Notes: generated by a model from the sequence alone, not told the origin. A DNA stretch of 64,000 nt from an uncultured Tateyamaria sp. (GCF_947497045.1 NZ_CANMEU010000003.1:1-64000); one strand, 5' to 3'; shown: positions 6,260 through 14,365, numbered from the stretch's first letter. Numbers and translations: made by a program.

Positions 6260-8776
6260 TCAGGTTCCCAACAGATGTGCTAGCTCAACAATCTCTGCGG
6301 CATCTGCGCCAGTGGAAACACGATTGCCGAACATTTGCCCAATGACAGCCCGTAGGCCTTCGACATCGTTAGATTGCACAGCTTCGATTCCAGCTTGAAT
6401 AAGGCGTTCATGAAGCTCGGGATCCACTGCTAGTGTATGCTCCTCAGCTAGTTGTTTGAAGATGGCGATCAGGAAGTCCGGGGTTTCAGAAAGAACCTTC
6501 ATGCGGATGCCCTGCATTTCGTCCAAAGAACGGCGTGCAGCGTCATAATTTTTCTCACGAATCTCACGGCGGGCGGAAACAAGCAATTTGTCATGGCGTT
6601 CTGCATCGACGCCCTGAGCATTATCGCGAAGCTCATCAAAAGAGGTTTCTGCCTTGGATACTTCTTCAGTAAGAACCCTTTCTTCATTCTCAGGGGCCAT
6701 TTTCAGCAGTGCGATATCTTGTCTGATCTTACGCGCTTCTTCTGCTACGGAACGATGTGTGTCAGCATCTACAGAAGTGGAAAGTGCAGAATGTTGGCGC
6801 TCAATACGCTTCCTAATGTTACCACTGGGATCGGCATTTTCATCCAAGGTACCATCCAGATCTTCCAAGTCGCCTTCCGCGCGAGCCAGCATGGTTGCCG
6901 CCAGCTCTGCGCCGCGCTCTCCATCGTACGGGATACCGCCATCGGCTGAACGGTATAGGTTGGTGGCATCGACAACGCGCCCCAGAGAAGGAAGTTCCAC
7001 GGCAAAGCTCAGGGTGCCATTGTCACTCATTTGCCAATCAATGACAAAATCATCACCACGATTAATCCGTTCCCCGCGCTCAAGTTCGTCACGACAGCTC
7101 AGATGAAAGTTTCCTATGTGCAGATTATGTTCCGGCGTGTCTATTTCCTCGACCATGTCGTAAAATTCCACGGCGATAAAATCATCTTCTCCACCGGTCA
7201 GTGTTTTGCCCGCACGGAAAGATTTTTTACCCCGTGCAGGCAAGGCAGTTCCTTTTTTGACAAGTACTTCTAGTTTATTGCGCTCATACCCAACGAGGCC
7301 GTGCTGAACCTTAACAGCCAGCGTATAGGTCATCGGAACACTTGCTGCGCTTGCCTGGGATTTGCTGATTACGATTTCGCGGGATGCATCTGGCACCGTC
7401 TTTCCATGCGGATCAAATACCGTAATCTTGAAACGGTTGTCACCATCTTTCCGGGCGGTAACGTTGATGCTGAGCGGGCCAGAAAGGGGAATGCGTCCAG
7501 TAGAAGAGCCTTCTTCATCCAAAATTTCCACCTCATGCCCCGCCGGCATATCTGGTGCAGGTTTGAGACGGACTTTTGCTGTTTCGCTCGAGACGCGGGA
7601 CTTATAATCGATTGCCAAAGAAACACTGCCTGTCACAGTTTCTTTTTGCTTGCCACTTTTTTGGGAGGAGCTTTCTCCATCCCATTCGCGGCTTTCGGCA
7701 AAAATGGCAGCTCCTGTTGCGACTGCGGTCATAGGGTCAAGGCCTCTTTCAACCCTAATAGCTAATTCGGCCTCTAGCATGTCCCAAATAACAGGCATCT
7801 TAGAGGGGCCGCCAATTGGAACGATTTTTGAAATGTCTTCGTTCCTGTACCCATTGTCAGATATGATCTTTCGGCACAGATCAATTGATTCATCCACTCG
7901 GTCTCTGATTAAATCGTTGATTTGGTTGCGGGTAAGATCAATCGAAACATAGATTTCCTCTCCGTCTTCGTCGGTCATTCTAATTTCATCTTCGGTGGCG
8001 AAAACGGACGTAGTTGGCGAGGCTGAGAGAAGAATTTTCGCTTTTTCAACAGCATGCTTACACATTGTCGAAAGGTGGTTGTATTTTTCATGGCGTTGAA
8101 AGTCTGTCGGAAGGGAAAAGTTTTCCAATAGCCATGGGCGTACAATGCTATCAAAAATTATCCGATCAAAATCACGCCCGCCCAGCATGTTGATCCCTTC
8201 ATGAGCGATAACGTTTACAACACCTGCGGTACTCATCACGAGTGCGAGGTCAAAAGTACCCCCGCCGAGATCATAGACGAGGAAGACGCCATCTTTTTGC
8301 TTACTGTGAGAGATTGCCGCGAGGGCGGCCGCTACGGGTTCTTGTAGCAAACTAACTTGCTCCAGCCCCGCCAATCGTGCAGCAGCAATCGTATCTTCAC
8401 TTTGCATCTGATTGAACGCGGCTGGCGTTGTGATAACAACCCCTTCAATATCTTGGCCACCGGCTTCGGTCATCGCTTGCCCGACCAGTGCTTTGATTAT
8501 TTCCGCGCTACATTCAACCGGTGTCCACGTTTGCCCTGCAAAGGTAACGGGGTTTTTTGTTCCCATTGAACGTTTGAACCCGGCAGCAACATTTTTGGGA
8601 GCTGACAAAAGGCGGTCATACGCAGACTTACCGATGAAACGGTGTCCGCGTTTGTCGAGATATATCACACTGGGCAGTACATCCGTGCCATCCGCTGTTT
8701 TGAATAGGCGCGTCGATCCATCCATATGGCCGACAACTGCTGAGTTTGAGGTTCCAAGATCAATGCCGAGATACAA
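6260..8776 (-). CDS. Enlarged Hsp70 (DnaK-like) chaperone
   Basis: 838 aa; E. coli DnaK is 638. The ATPase domain is intact: phosphate-1 GIDLGTSNS (residues 4-12), phosphate-2 YDLGGGTFD (about 168), adenosine motif IGGPSKMP (about 320). A linker of about 30 residues precedes a beta-rich substrate-domain-like region (about 400-600). A long helical tail lacks the acidic DnaK C-terminus. Start is TTG with AAGGA 8 bases upstream. It is the last gene of a five-gene operon and begins 3 bp after the GrpE-like gene. The extended C-terminus and mobile context make it an accessory Hsp70, not the housekeeping DnaK. Confidence 0.9.
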   Translation of the reverse strand: MYLGIDLGTSNSAVVGHMDGSTRLFKTADGTDVLPSVIYLDKRGHRFIGKSAYDRLLSAPKNVAAGFKRSMGTKNPVTFAGQTWTPVECSAEIIKALVGQAMTEAGGQDIEGVVITTPAAFNQMQSEDTIAAARLAGLEQVSLLQEPVAAALAAISHSKQKDGVFLVYDLGGGTFDLALVMSTAGVVNVIAHEGINMLGGRDFDRIIFDSIVRPWLLENFSLPTDFQRHEKYNHLSTMCKHAVEKAKILLSASPTTSVFATEDEIRMTDEDGEEIYVSIDLTRNQINDLIRDRVDESIDLCRKIISDNGYRNEDISKIVPIGGPSKMPVIWDMLEAELAIRVERGLDPMTAVATGAAIFAESREWDGESSSQKSGKQKETVTGSVSLAIDYKSRVSSETAKVRLKPAPDMPAGHEVEILDEEGSSTGRIPLSGPLSINVTARKDGDNRFKITVFDPHGKTVPDASREIVISKSQASAASVPMTYTLAVKVQHGLVGYERNKLEVLVKKGTALPARGKKSFRAGKTLTGGEDDFIAVEFYDMVEEIDTPEHNLHIGNFHLSCRDELERGERINRGDDFVIDWQMSDNGTLSFAVELPSLGRVVDATNLYRSADGGIPYDGERGAELAATMLARAEGDLEDLDGTLDENADPSGNIRKRIERQHSALSTSVDADTHRSVAEEARKIRQDIALLKMAPENEERVLTEEVSKAETSFDELRDNAQGVDAERHDKLLVSARREIREKNYDAARRSLDEMQGIRMKVLSETPDFLIAIFKQLAEEHTLAVDPELHERLIQAGIEAVQSNDVEGLRAVIGQMFGNRVSTGADAAEIVELAHLLGT

Positions 8777-8779
8777 TTT

Positions 8780-9157
8780 TCATTCCTTTTCATTTTTTAC
8801 GGGCTGGACGAGAATACGACCCAACCTGATTATTTTCATGTCTGCCAAAATCGCGGGTTCGATCGTTTTGGAAACGATCAACTCAACGTCATCAGCGTAG
8901 TCGCCAGCATTGTCAGCAGAAGCGGCGATCCCATCATGAAACGCTTCGCCATCGAAATCGACAACTTTGACCCCGAGCTGGTTACTCAGAAGGGAAAGCT
9001 GCCGGTCGGAAAAGGTCAACTGAGCACGCAGCCTGCGCGCCTCTTTTTCTGGCATTGCTTCAACAGCTTTGAGGGTTGTTTTCGTCAATTTCCAGTAGTC
9101 GACGCAAAGCTGTGATACAGCTTCCATTTTGTGTTCAAAATCCAGTTCATCACTCAT
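8780..9157 (-). CDS. Small protein resembling a GrpE nucleotide exchange factor
   Basis: 125 aa. The N-terminal half is helical (KLTKTTLKAVEAMPEKEARRL). The C-terminal half has FDGEAFHDGI followed by IVSKTIEPAI...IIRLGRILVQP. These resemble the GrpE pattern G-x-F-x-x-x-x-H and the final beta segment VLRPAxV. The resemblance is weak and read by eye. The case is helped by position: it lies directly upstream of an Hsp70 with a 3-bp gap. An unrelated adaptor is the main alternative. Confidence 0.5.
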   Translation of the reverse strand: MSDELDFEHKMEAVSQLCVDYWKLTKTTLKAVEAMPEKEARRLRAQLTFSDRQLSLLSNQLGVKVVDFDGEAFHDGIAASADNAGDYADDVELIVSKTIEPAILADMKIIRLGRILVQPVKNEKE

Positions 9158-9190
9158 GATTTTTCCAATTTGCGTTTTGGAGATTCAAAA

Positions 9191-10732
9191 TTACCCACCA
9201 AAAATTATCAAAAGCAGGATGATGCCGCCAATGACGACCCAATATCCAATTTTCTCATTTTTCTTCTGAGTGATCTTTTCCTTAAGTTGGACCAGCTCCA
9301 GCTTGTCATTACCCCTTGCGTATACAAGCATTTCATCGACGACTCGCGACATCCCAGAAACGTTTCCCCTGTTTCTTTCAAGCTCTTCCATTTTCCAGTT
9401 GCGATGCAAAACAGCGCGTTCTTCGTCAAGCTTTTCCCGAACTTCGGCAGACGGTGCAGCACGTGTGAAATGTATCAGGCCATTGATAATTCCAAATGCT
9501 GTTTCTGGGTCGTTACGTTCGTTGTTTATGAACAGCGCTAAGTCTCTGATAATGAGGAACGCAACAGTGTGATCACCCGGTTGTGATGTAGCTGAAACAA
9601 GCGCGGAATAGATATCAGTAACAGGCCCCCGCCGTGCCGTGGAAAAGCTGCTTTTTGCAAGATCTCGTTTTACTTTAGGCAGTTGACTTTTAGCCGCTTC
9701 ACAGGCCGCGACCAAAGGCTCCAATTGTTCGCTTTGCTGTTTTTGCTCAACCAGTGTTTCCAACTGTGCAACATCGCCTCGCAAAACTTCGGCTACGGAT
9801 TCAAGCTCTGGAAATGTGTGCAGTAGCGCTGCGGATAAGCGCTTTGCGTGATCATACTCGCCACGTTCGTTTGCCAAGGTTAGGCAGAGCTGCCGGAGCT
9901 TTTCATATACTCTCTTCGAGCGCCCTTCTTCATGCCCTTGTTGTTGTTCATAAACTTGGACAGGTTGATTTATTTCATCCCATTTGACCAGAAGTTCAGA
10001 AGCTGCATCGACAATAATGTTTAGATTAGCGCCCTCTTGTTCAGCACTTTTTATGACGTCGTCAATTTGATTGTTGAGCGTTGCCAAATCCGGTTCGCTC
10101 AATAGATCATATTGCCGAACAAACTGCGCTAGAAATGGGCTTGATGGGTCTCGATTGACCTCATACTCAACAATCTGATCCATGGTTTCGCCGGGCTTTT
10201 CTAGGGCCCACACGCCAATAGCAGCGGTTTTGGCCTGCATGGTCATTAACCGCCGCAAGGCCCCTTCAAGTTGGGCTGTGTCTATATTCGGAAAGCCCGC
10301 CTTTGAGCGATTTTCATTGAGGAAATCGAGCGTTTCGGAAATATCAACTTCCTCCCATGTTTTGATCAACTTGTGAAAGACATCATTGCTCCCTCTGGAG
10401 AACTGAGTGAGGTGAGAAAGAATGTTGCTTTTGGCAAGTTCGGGAAGATGTTCTGTCGCGCCAAACAGATTGGAATAATCCCCCGAAACCATCAGGGCGG
10501 TGATACTTGATATCTGCTCATCGCTCAGCTCCGGCAACCAAGAAATCTCCATTTCCAGCCTGGCAAGAGGTGCCAGAAGATTTTGCTGGGCGCGCTGAAT
10601 TTGCGGCAAAGAAAATGTTTCTTCAAACTCGGCATCGTCAGCTAAGTCTGTGACTTCTGGGTGTGATGATGTGTAGTTAGCTTTCAAAATATGAAAGGCA
10701 TTCTCAAGAATACTTTGTGTTTGGTTGTCCAT
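9191..10732 (-). CDS. Tail-anchored helical protein, possible J-like co-chaperone
   Basis: 513 aa, almost all predicted helix. One transmembrane segment lies at the extreme C-terminus (IGYWVVIGGIILLLIIFGG), preceded by Lys-rich residues, so the bulk should face the cytoplasm. The N-terminus (NAFHILKANYTSSHPEVTDL...SLPQIQRAQQNLLAPLARLEMEISWLPEL) recalls degenerate J-domain proteins found beside accessory Hsp70s, with HPE where J-domains have HPD. That reading is tentative. The middle region could hold TPR-like helices. It lies between a two-TM protein and the GrpE-like gene in the Hsp70 operon. Confidence 0.55.
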   Translation of the reverse strand: MDNQTQSILENAFHILKANYTSSHPEVTDLADDAEFEETFSLPQIQRAQQNLLAPLARLEMEISWLPELSDEQISSITALMVSGDYSNLFGATEHLPELAKSNILSHLTQFSRGSNDVFHKLIKTWEEVDISETLDFLNENRSKAGFPNIDTAQLEGALRRLMTMQAKTAAIGVWALEKPGETMDQIVEYEVNRDPSSPFLAQFVRQYDLLSEPDLATLNNQIDDVIKSAEQEGANLNIIVDAASELLVKWDEINQPVQVYEQQQGHEEGRSKRVYEKLRQLCLTLANERGEYDHAKRLSAALLHTFPELESVAEVLRGDVAQLETLVEQKQQSEQLEPLVAACEAAKSQLPKVKRDLAKSSFSTARRGPVTDIYSALVSATSQPGDHTVAFLIIRDLALFINNERNDPETAFGIINGLIHFTRAAPSAEVREKLDEERAVLHRNWKMEELERNRGNVSGMSRVVDEMLVYARGNDKLELVQLKEKITQKKNEKIGYWVVIGGIILLLIIFGG

Positions 10733-10751
10733 TTTGTTTCTTATCGGTTTG

Positions 10752-11024
10752 TCAAAAAATTCTAAGCTCTTTGTGGCGATGCTTCATGAGTGTTCGCACT
10801 AAACGATGCCCGATCAAAATTCCGATCGGACCTGCTGCAACCAAAAGCAAGTAAAGGGAGCGCGAAACATCCCATGTTGTTTGGCCAGAAGTCGCGATTA
10901 AACCCGTTGCGCCAACGATCAATGAGACACCACCGGCAATGGCAAGTCTGCGGGCGAATTGGAAAATCTCCCGATCACATAGGTCGAGTTCCGATTCCTG
11001 GCTGTTATAATTGACGTCTGTCAT
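10752..11024 (-). CDS. Small two-TM membrane protein of the Hsp70 operon
   Basis: 90 aa with two hydrophobic helices (LAIAGGVSLIVGATGLIA and SLYLLLVAAGPIGILIGHRLV) and short charged ends. It starts 15 bp after the XRE regulator and ends 19 bp before the tail-anchored gene. It may be a membrane partner or receptor of the chaperone set. Family not recognised. Confidence 0.65.
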   Translation of the reverse strand: MTDVNYNSQESELDLCDREIFQFARRLAIAGGVSLIVGATGLIATSGQTTWDVSRSLYLLLVAAGPIGILIGHRLVRTLMKHRHKELRIF

Positions 11025-11039
11025 ATTCGTTCTCGCAAT

Positions 11040-11444
11040 TCATAAGGTATCGAAATATTTTTTTGCCAGATCCGTTTCTGGCTCTCCGGTTTGCGCTGCT
11101 TGGTCAGCGACATAACCGATGATCTTGGACAGCTTTTCAATCGGAAGGTTCGTCCCCCTCTCGCTGTCCTCTGCAAGCACGGCATATGACGCTCTTTCAG
11201 CAAGATCCGGGCTGTCGCCTTTTTTGACCTTCCCACGTCCAGCGAGAAGCCATTCCAAGCTTACGTTAAATGAATCACAGATCGTAATGGCTGCGGCTGC
11301 GGGCAGGTCACGCTTTTCCTGCTCATAGTTTTTATAGGTCCTATCTGTCACCTCGATGGCTGCGGCCATGACCTGCTGTGTAAGGTCATTTGCCTTGCGA
11401 ACCTCGCGCAACCGCAGGCCTATTCCTGACAATTCTGTTGACAA
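11040..11444 (-). CDS. XRE-family regulator heading the Hsp70 operon
   Basis: 134 aa from a TTG start. HTH_XRE in residues 8-65 (LREVRKANDLTQQVMAAAIEVTDRTYKNYEQ...LEWLLAGRG), of phage CI-like form. The C-terminal 60 residues are helical with no peptidase motif. It is the first gene of the operon and is divergent from the Xis-like genes. A palindrome at 11467-11482 lies between them. It probably represses one or both promoters. Confidence 0.75.
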   Translation of the reverse strand: MSTELSGIGLRLREVRKANDLTQQVMAAAIEVTDRTYKNYEQEKRDLPAAAAITICDSFNVSLEWLLAGRGKVKKGDSPDLAERASYAVLAEDSERGTNLPIEKLSKIIGYVADQAAQTGEPETDLAKKYFDTL

Positions 11445-11466
11445 CAGGTGATTCCGTTCATTATTG

Positions 11467-11482
11467 GTGAAAATAATTTCAC
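11467..11482. promoter_or_regulatory. Palindromic operator in the divergent Hsp70-operon/xis promoter region
   Basis: GTGAAA-ATAA-TTTCAC, 6-bp perfect arms with a 4-bp spacer. It lies 23 bp upstream of the XRE start and 71 bp upstream of the Xis-like start. TTCACTTTGC recurs on its right side and again at 11507-11516, suggesting a second half-site. It is a likely XRE binding site. Confidence 0.5.
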
Positions 11483-11552
11483 TTTGCTGCGATTTGTTTT
11501 CTTTTGTTCACTTTGCAGAGCTGCTTCCTGAAACACAACAAAAAGGTGAATT

Positions 11553-11759
11553 GTGACCAAAACTCTCGAAACACCCAAAGAACTGGCCGAGCGTGTCGGG
11601 CTGCCTGTCACCAACATTCGGTATCTGATCCGCGAGGATATGCTGGATCATATTTTCACCGCCCCCGGCAAACGTAACCCCAAGATCCCGAACGGTGCGT
11701 GGGAGAGGTATATTGCGCAGTTTACGGTCAAGGCGCAGGTAAAGGGGGCGGGATCATGA
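11553..11759 (+). CDS. HTH/excisionase-like small protein 1
   Basis: 68 aa from GTG 11553. A MerR/HTH_17-type fold is suggested by KELAERVGLPVTNIRYLIREDML. Such proteins beside integrases often act as excisionases or directionality factors. Its TGA overlaps the ATG of the next HTH gene (ATGA). It is divergent from the XRE gene. Confidence 0.65.
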   Translation: MTKTLETPKELAERVGLPVTNIRYLIREDMLDHIFTAPGKRNPKIPNGAWERYIAQFTVKAQVKGAGS

Positions 11760-11965
11760 GGCCGAAGACCCCGCTCATGGCCAGTGAAACCACCGCCGCG
11801 CGCCTGCTGGATCTGGGGGCAAAGCAGTTCAGATATTTGGTGGATGAAGGGTATTTGCCGAAAGGGTATGAAATCGCCCCCGGCGTCGTGCGTTGGGACA
11901 CAGATACGTTGAAGCAGATCTCAAATGGTGAGGTTGGTGAAGTTCAGGGATCAATTGAATGGTGA
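11756..11965 (+). CDS. HTH/excisionase-like small protein 2
   Basis: 69 aa. I chose ATG 11756 because it overlaps the previous stop; a longer frame from 11699 lies inside the previous gene. ETTAARLLDLGAKQFRYLVDEGYLP is an HTH_17-like helix pair followed by a wing (PGVVRWDTDTLKQI). Its end overlaps the integrase start by 7 bp. Two consecutive Xis-like genes before one integrase is a somewhat unusual arrangement. Confidence 0.65.
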   Translation: MRPKTPLMASETTAARLLDLGAKQFRYLVDEGYLPKGYEIAPGVVRWDTDTLKQISNGEVGEVQGSIEW

Positions 11966-12978
11966 TCCGGCGCAAGAAATACCTGTGGCGGCATTCGTCC
12001 GGTCGCTGGTATGTGCGCAAATGCGTCAACGGCAAGATGATCTATCTTGGGCGCATCACGGCGGAGGAAGGCACCGCCGATTTTGACCACCAGTATTGGG
12101 AAATCGTGAGTGGCAAGAGGGCGGAGGTGAAAACCTCATGGACCGCACTGATTGCCGCTATGCGCGAAACCGACAAATGGGCAGGCTTCTCGCCCCGGTA
12201 TCGCAAGGATTTGGAACCTGTTTTTGAATATTTGACCGAGAAAATTGGCAAGGCGGACGTAGCTCGTCTGACACAAGCTGATATTTACGATGCGATGGAA
12301 AAGAACCGGCACCGGGTTCGGTTCGCGAATTACATCCCGACCGCGATCAGCATGTTGTCCAAGCTGGCGATCCGCAAACGGTGGCGCAGGGACAATCCCG
12401 CGATTGATATCGAACCGCTCAAAGTTCCGAAGGCGCGCAAAAAGCCGCATATCCCTTGGGCCGATTGGGCGGTGGAGAAGATGCGGGAGGAAGGGAAGCC
12501 ACTGCCTCTTCTGATTTTCGAGATTGGCGTGGGCAGTGTGCAGCGCCCCGGTGATTGGGTGGATTTCCAGTGGGGCGATTATGATGGCGAAACTCTGAAG
12601 CTGCGCCAGAACAAAACCGGCAAACCTTTGTTGTTGCCGTGCACTGAGGCGTTGAAGAAAGCCTTGGATCAGGCGAAGGCCGAGCTGGGATTCGCCCCGC
12701 ATCCTTCACGGCACATCCTGACGCGCGCAGATGGTTCTGCGATGGATTATCACGCGATGGCGCGGGTAATGGTGCGAGAGCGTAAGCGGCTGGGCCTGAT
12801 GGACTTTGATCAACACGCGTTGCGCTATCGGGGTGTGATGGAACTGGCGTGGGCTGGCTGCACCGACGACGAGATTGCCAGCTTCAGCGGCCATACATCC
12901 AAAGCCATGATCATCAAATATGCAGGCGAAGCGCGGCAAATCATGCGAGCGCGTCAGGCGGCAGCAAAGCGCAAATGA
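11959..12978 (+). CDS. int: Tyrosine integrase of element A
   Basis: 339 aa. N-terminal arm-type domain (KKYLWRHSSGRWYVRKC), SAM-like core-binding domain (about 60-165) and a full catalytic domain: Arg in GVGSVQRPGDW, Lys in NKTGKPLLLP, HxxR in DQHALRYRG, and SGHTSKAMIIKYAG with the histidine and nucleophilic tyrosine. It reads toward the right att copy, 75 bp away. It should catalyse integration and excision at tRNA-Cys. Confidence 0.9.
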   Translation: MVIRRKKYLWRHSSGRWYVRKCVNGKMIYLGRITAEEGTADFDHQYWEIVSGKRAEVKTSWTALIAAMRETDKWAGFSPRYRKDLEPVFEYLTEKIGKADVARLTQADIYDAMEKNRHRVRFANYIPTAISMLSKLAIRKRWRRDNPAIDIEPLKVPKARKKPHIPWADWAVEKMREEGKPLPLLIFEIGVGSVQRPGDWVDFQWGDYDGETLKLRQNKTGKPLLLPCTEALKKALDQAKAELGFAPHPSRHILTRADGSAMDYHAMARVMVRERKRLGLMDFDQHALRYRGVMELAWAGCTDDEIASFSGHTSKAMIIKYAGEARQIMRARQAAAKRK

Positions 12979-13052
12979 CCCCGAACAGAACAGGCACAGA
13001 ACGTGAAACTGATACTAGAGGTGATACCCAATGAGCAGAAAAATCCATAACA

Positions 13053-13111
13053 CATTGATTTTATTGGAGGCGAGTACCGGAATCGAACCGGTGTACACGG
13101 ATTTGCAATCC
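13053..13111. repeat. Shared att site between elements A and B
   Basis: 59 bp identical to 59702-59760. The first 12 (CATTGATTTTAT) lie beyond the tRNA 3' end, and the rest is the 47-bp tRNA-Cys fragment also present at 1775. It serves as the right end of element A and the left end of element B. Sequence diverges after CAATCC. Confidence 0.9.
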
Positions 13112-13221
13112 AGAAAGAGATAAAGCAAAAACAACGGCTTAGGGGTGCAAAATGCCCCCTGACAAAAAGTGAACAAAAAGCGAAAGTTTCAAAGCCAAAT
13201 TCGCCGGTCCAAAACGAAAAA

Positions 13222-13255
13222 GGCCCCGTCACAGCGGCAACTGTGAACCGGGGCC
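13222..13255 (-). terminator. Strong hairpin with a minus-strand T tract
   Basis: GGCCCCG-TCACAG pairs with CTGTGA-(A)-CCGGGGCC around a 7-base loop. On the minus strand it is followed by TTTTTCGTTTT, the form of an intrinsic terminator. It would stop leftward transcription from element B before it reaches the att site. On the plus strand it could act as a leader hairpin for the initiator gene. Confidence 0.6.
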
Positions 13256-13361
13256 AAATAGAAAAAGCCTGTCAGCTTTCGAAGCACATTAGCATGGGCC
13301 AGTGCTGCACCGCAAATGCTCTGTCGGCTTTTTCGTGGCCTCTGACCGGTGAGGCGATCCA

Positions 13362-14225
13362 ATGAGCTGGCGCATCGCAAATGAATGCGCCGAGCGCCGC
13401 TTTGGCAGCGCTGCGCGCAAGCAGATCATCATGTTTCTGGCCGATAAAGCGAGCGATGATGGCTCGGGCATCTGGTGCTCCAAGGGGACGATCCAGCGCC
13501 ACACAGAGCTTAGCGAGAGCACGGTGAAGCGCACCATCATCGACTTCCTGCGCGAAGGCATTCTGATCGAAACAGGGCGACGGCACTGCAAGAACGGCTA
13601 CACCGTCATTTACTGCATCGTTCTGGAGCGGGTCGCCACGCTCGAACCCACAGCTGAGCCCGACATTCAGACGGGGGTCACTGTGGACCCCGTCCAGCCT
13701 GACCCAGGTACGGGGTCCACGGTGAACGGGGTACGGGGTTCACGGTGGACCCCAAACCATCCTAAAACCATCCATAAACCACCTACGCGCAGGCGCGAGG
13801 CGGCGGCGGAGGTTGAAGATCTTGAAGCTGAGAAGATCTTGGCAGCCTATCCCGAAGACAGGGTCCGAGACCGGCGAACCAGTCTGCGCCTAATCGCTGT
13901 GGCTTTGAAGGCCGGGGTAGAGCCCGATGATCTGAAGCAGGTTGTCAAAGCCTACGCGACGGAAAGCGAGGGCTACACGCGCAGCAAGGTTTGTTTCTCA
14001 GACAACTGGTTCAAGATGCGCCGATGGGAGAAGGGGTTTGCCCAGGTGCATGCCGACCGCGAGAAGGCGCGAGAGGCCGAAGCCAAAGGCCGTGCGAGCC
14101 TCGCCGAGTGGATTCAAGAGCGTCATCCCTTGTGCCGCCACATCACCAACCGGCAGATCGAGGATTTGATAGCGTCAAAGCTGGTGACGCCCGAGCAGGT
14201 GCGCGCGGCGGGGCTGCAGGCGTGA
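13362..14225 (+). CDS. Replication-initiator-like protein of element B
   Basis: 287 aa. The N-terminal HTH_36-like winged helix (GIWCSKGTIQRHTELSESTVKRTIIDFLREGIL) differs from that of the element A protein. The C-terminal region, from EAEKILAAYPEDR, is clearly homologous to it (SKVCFSDNWF and PLCRHI identical). The linker (about residues 100-145) is encoded by GC-rich inverted repeats (13674-13753). Start ATG 13362 follows GAGG. I infer initiation of plasmid-like replication of the excised element; direct evidence is lacking. Confidence 0.65.
   Translation: MSWRIANECAERRFGSAARKQIIMFLADKASDDGSGIWCSKGTIQRHTELSESTVKRTIIDFLREGILIETGRRHCKNGYTVIYCIVLERVATLEPTAEPDIQTGVTVDPVQPDPGTGSTVNGVRGSRWTPNHPKTIHKPPTRRREAAAEVEDLEAEKILAAYPEDRVRDRRTSLRLIAVALKAGVEPDDLKQVVKAYATESEGYTRSKVCFSDNWFKMRRWEKGFAQVHADREKAREAEAKGRASLAEWIQERHPLCRHITNRQIEDLIASKLVTPEQVRAAGLQA
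13674..13753. repeat. Inverted-repeat iterons inside the element B initiator gene
   Basis: GGGGTC-N6-GACCCC at 13674-13691, GGGGTCCAC-G-GTGAAC at 13712-13727 and GGGGTTCAC-G-GTGGACCCC at 13735-13753. They occupy the linker-coding part, as the TGCCC/GGGCA repeats do in element A, but with a different sequence. This is a candidate origin recognised by the distinct N-terminal domain. Confidence 0.55.
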
Positions 14226-14298
14226 GAGCATTGGCGAAGTCTGTGGATGCAGCTACCAATGCTGCGGATTCTTATGGTGCTCAGATCATATTGTTGGC

Positions 14299-14344
14299 TT
14301 ATGACTTGGGGATCATATTGACAATTTATGACCTATGGGTCATA
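14299..14344. promoter_or_regulatory. hipBA promoter with two operators
   Basis: Two 19-bp sites 27 bp apart. One is at 14299-14317 (half-sites TATGA/TCATA), the other at 14326-14344 (TATGACC-TATG-GGTCATA, perfect arms at 14327-14344). A consensus -35 (TTGACA, 14318-14323) lies between them, so HipB bound here would block the promoter. The -10 is weak (near CATACG). Confidence 0.65.
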
Positions 14345-14365
14345 CGTAGTGGCAGGAGAACCGCC

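Larger units (their letters stand above)
1775..13064. mobile_element. Element A: integrative mobilizable element
   Basis: 11.3 kb bounded by 47-bp direct repeats of the tRNA-Cys 3' part (1775-1821 and 13065-13111). From left to right it holds a replication-initiator-like gene, a mobC-mobA-mobB-mobD module, small unknown genes, an Hsp70 operon on the minus strand, two HTH/Xis-like genes and an integrase facing the right repeat. There are no type IV secretion or coupling genes, so transfer would need a helper. The ICE immediately to the right is an obvious candidate. Confidence 0.8.

Noticed and set aside
8412-8900. Plus-strand frames opposite the Hsp70 gene
   Set aside because: They are antisense to the conserved ATPase domain and have no sign of independent conservation.
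11699-11755. Longer start for the second Xis-like gene
   Set aside because: The extension overlaps the first Xis-like gene out of frame; ATG 11756 gives the typical ATGA coupling.
1775-13064. Element A as a prophage or phage satellite
   Set aside because: No capsid, terminase, tail or lysis genes. The relaxase and nested mob genes identify it as mobilizable.
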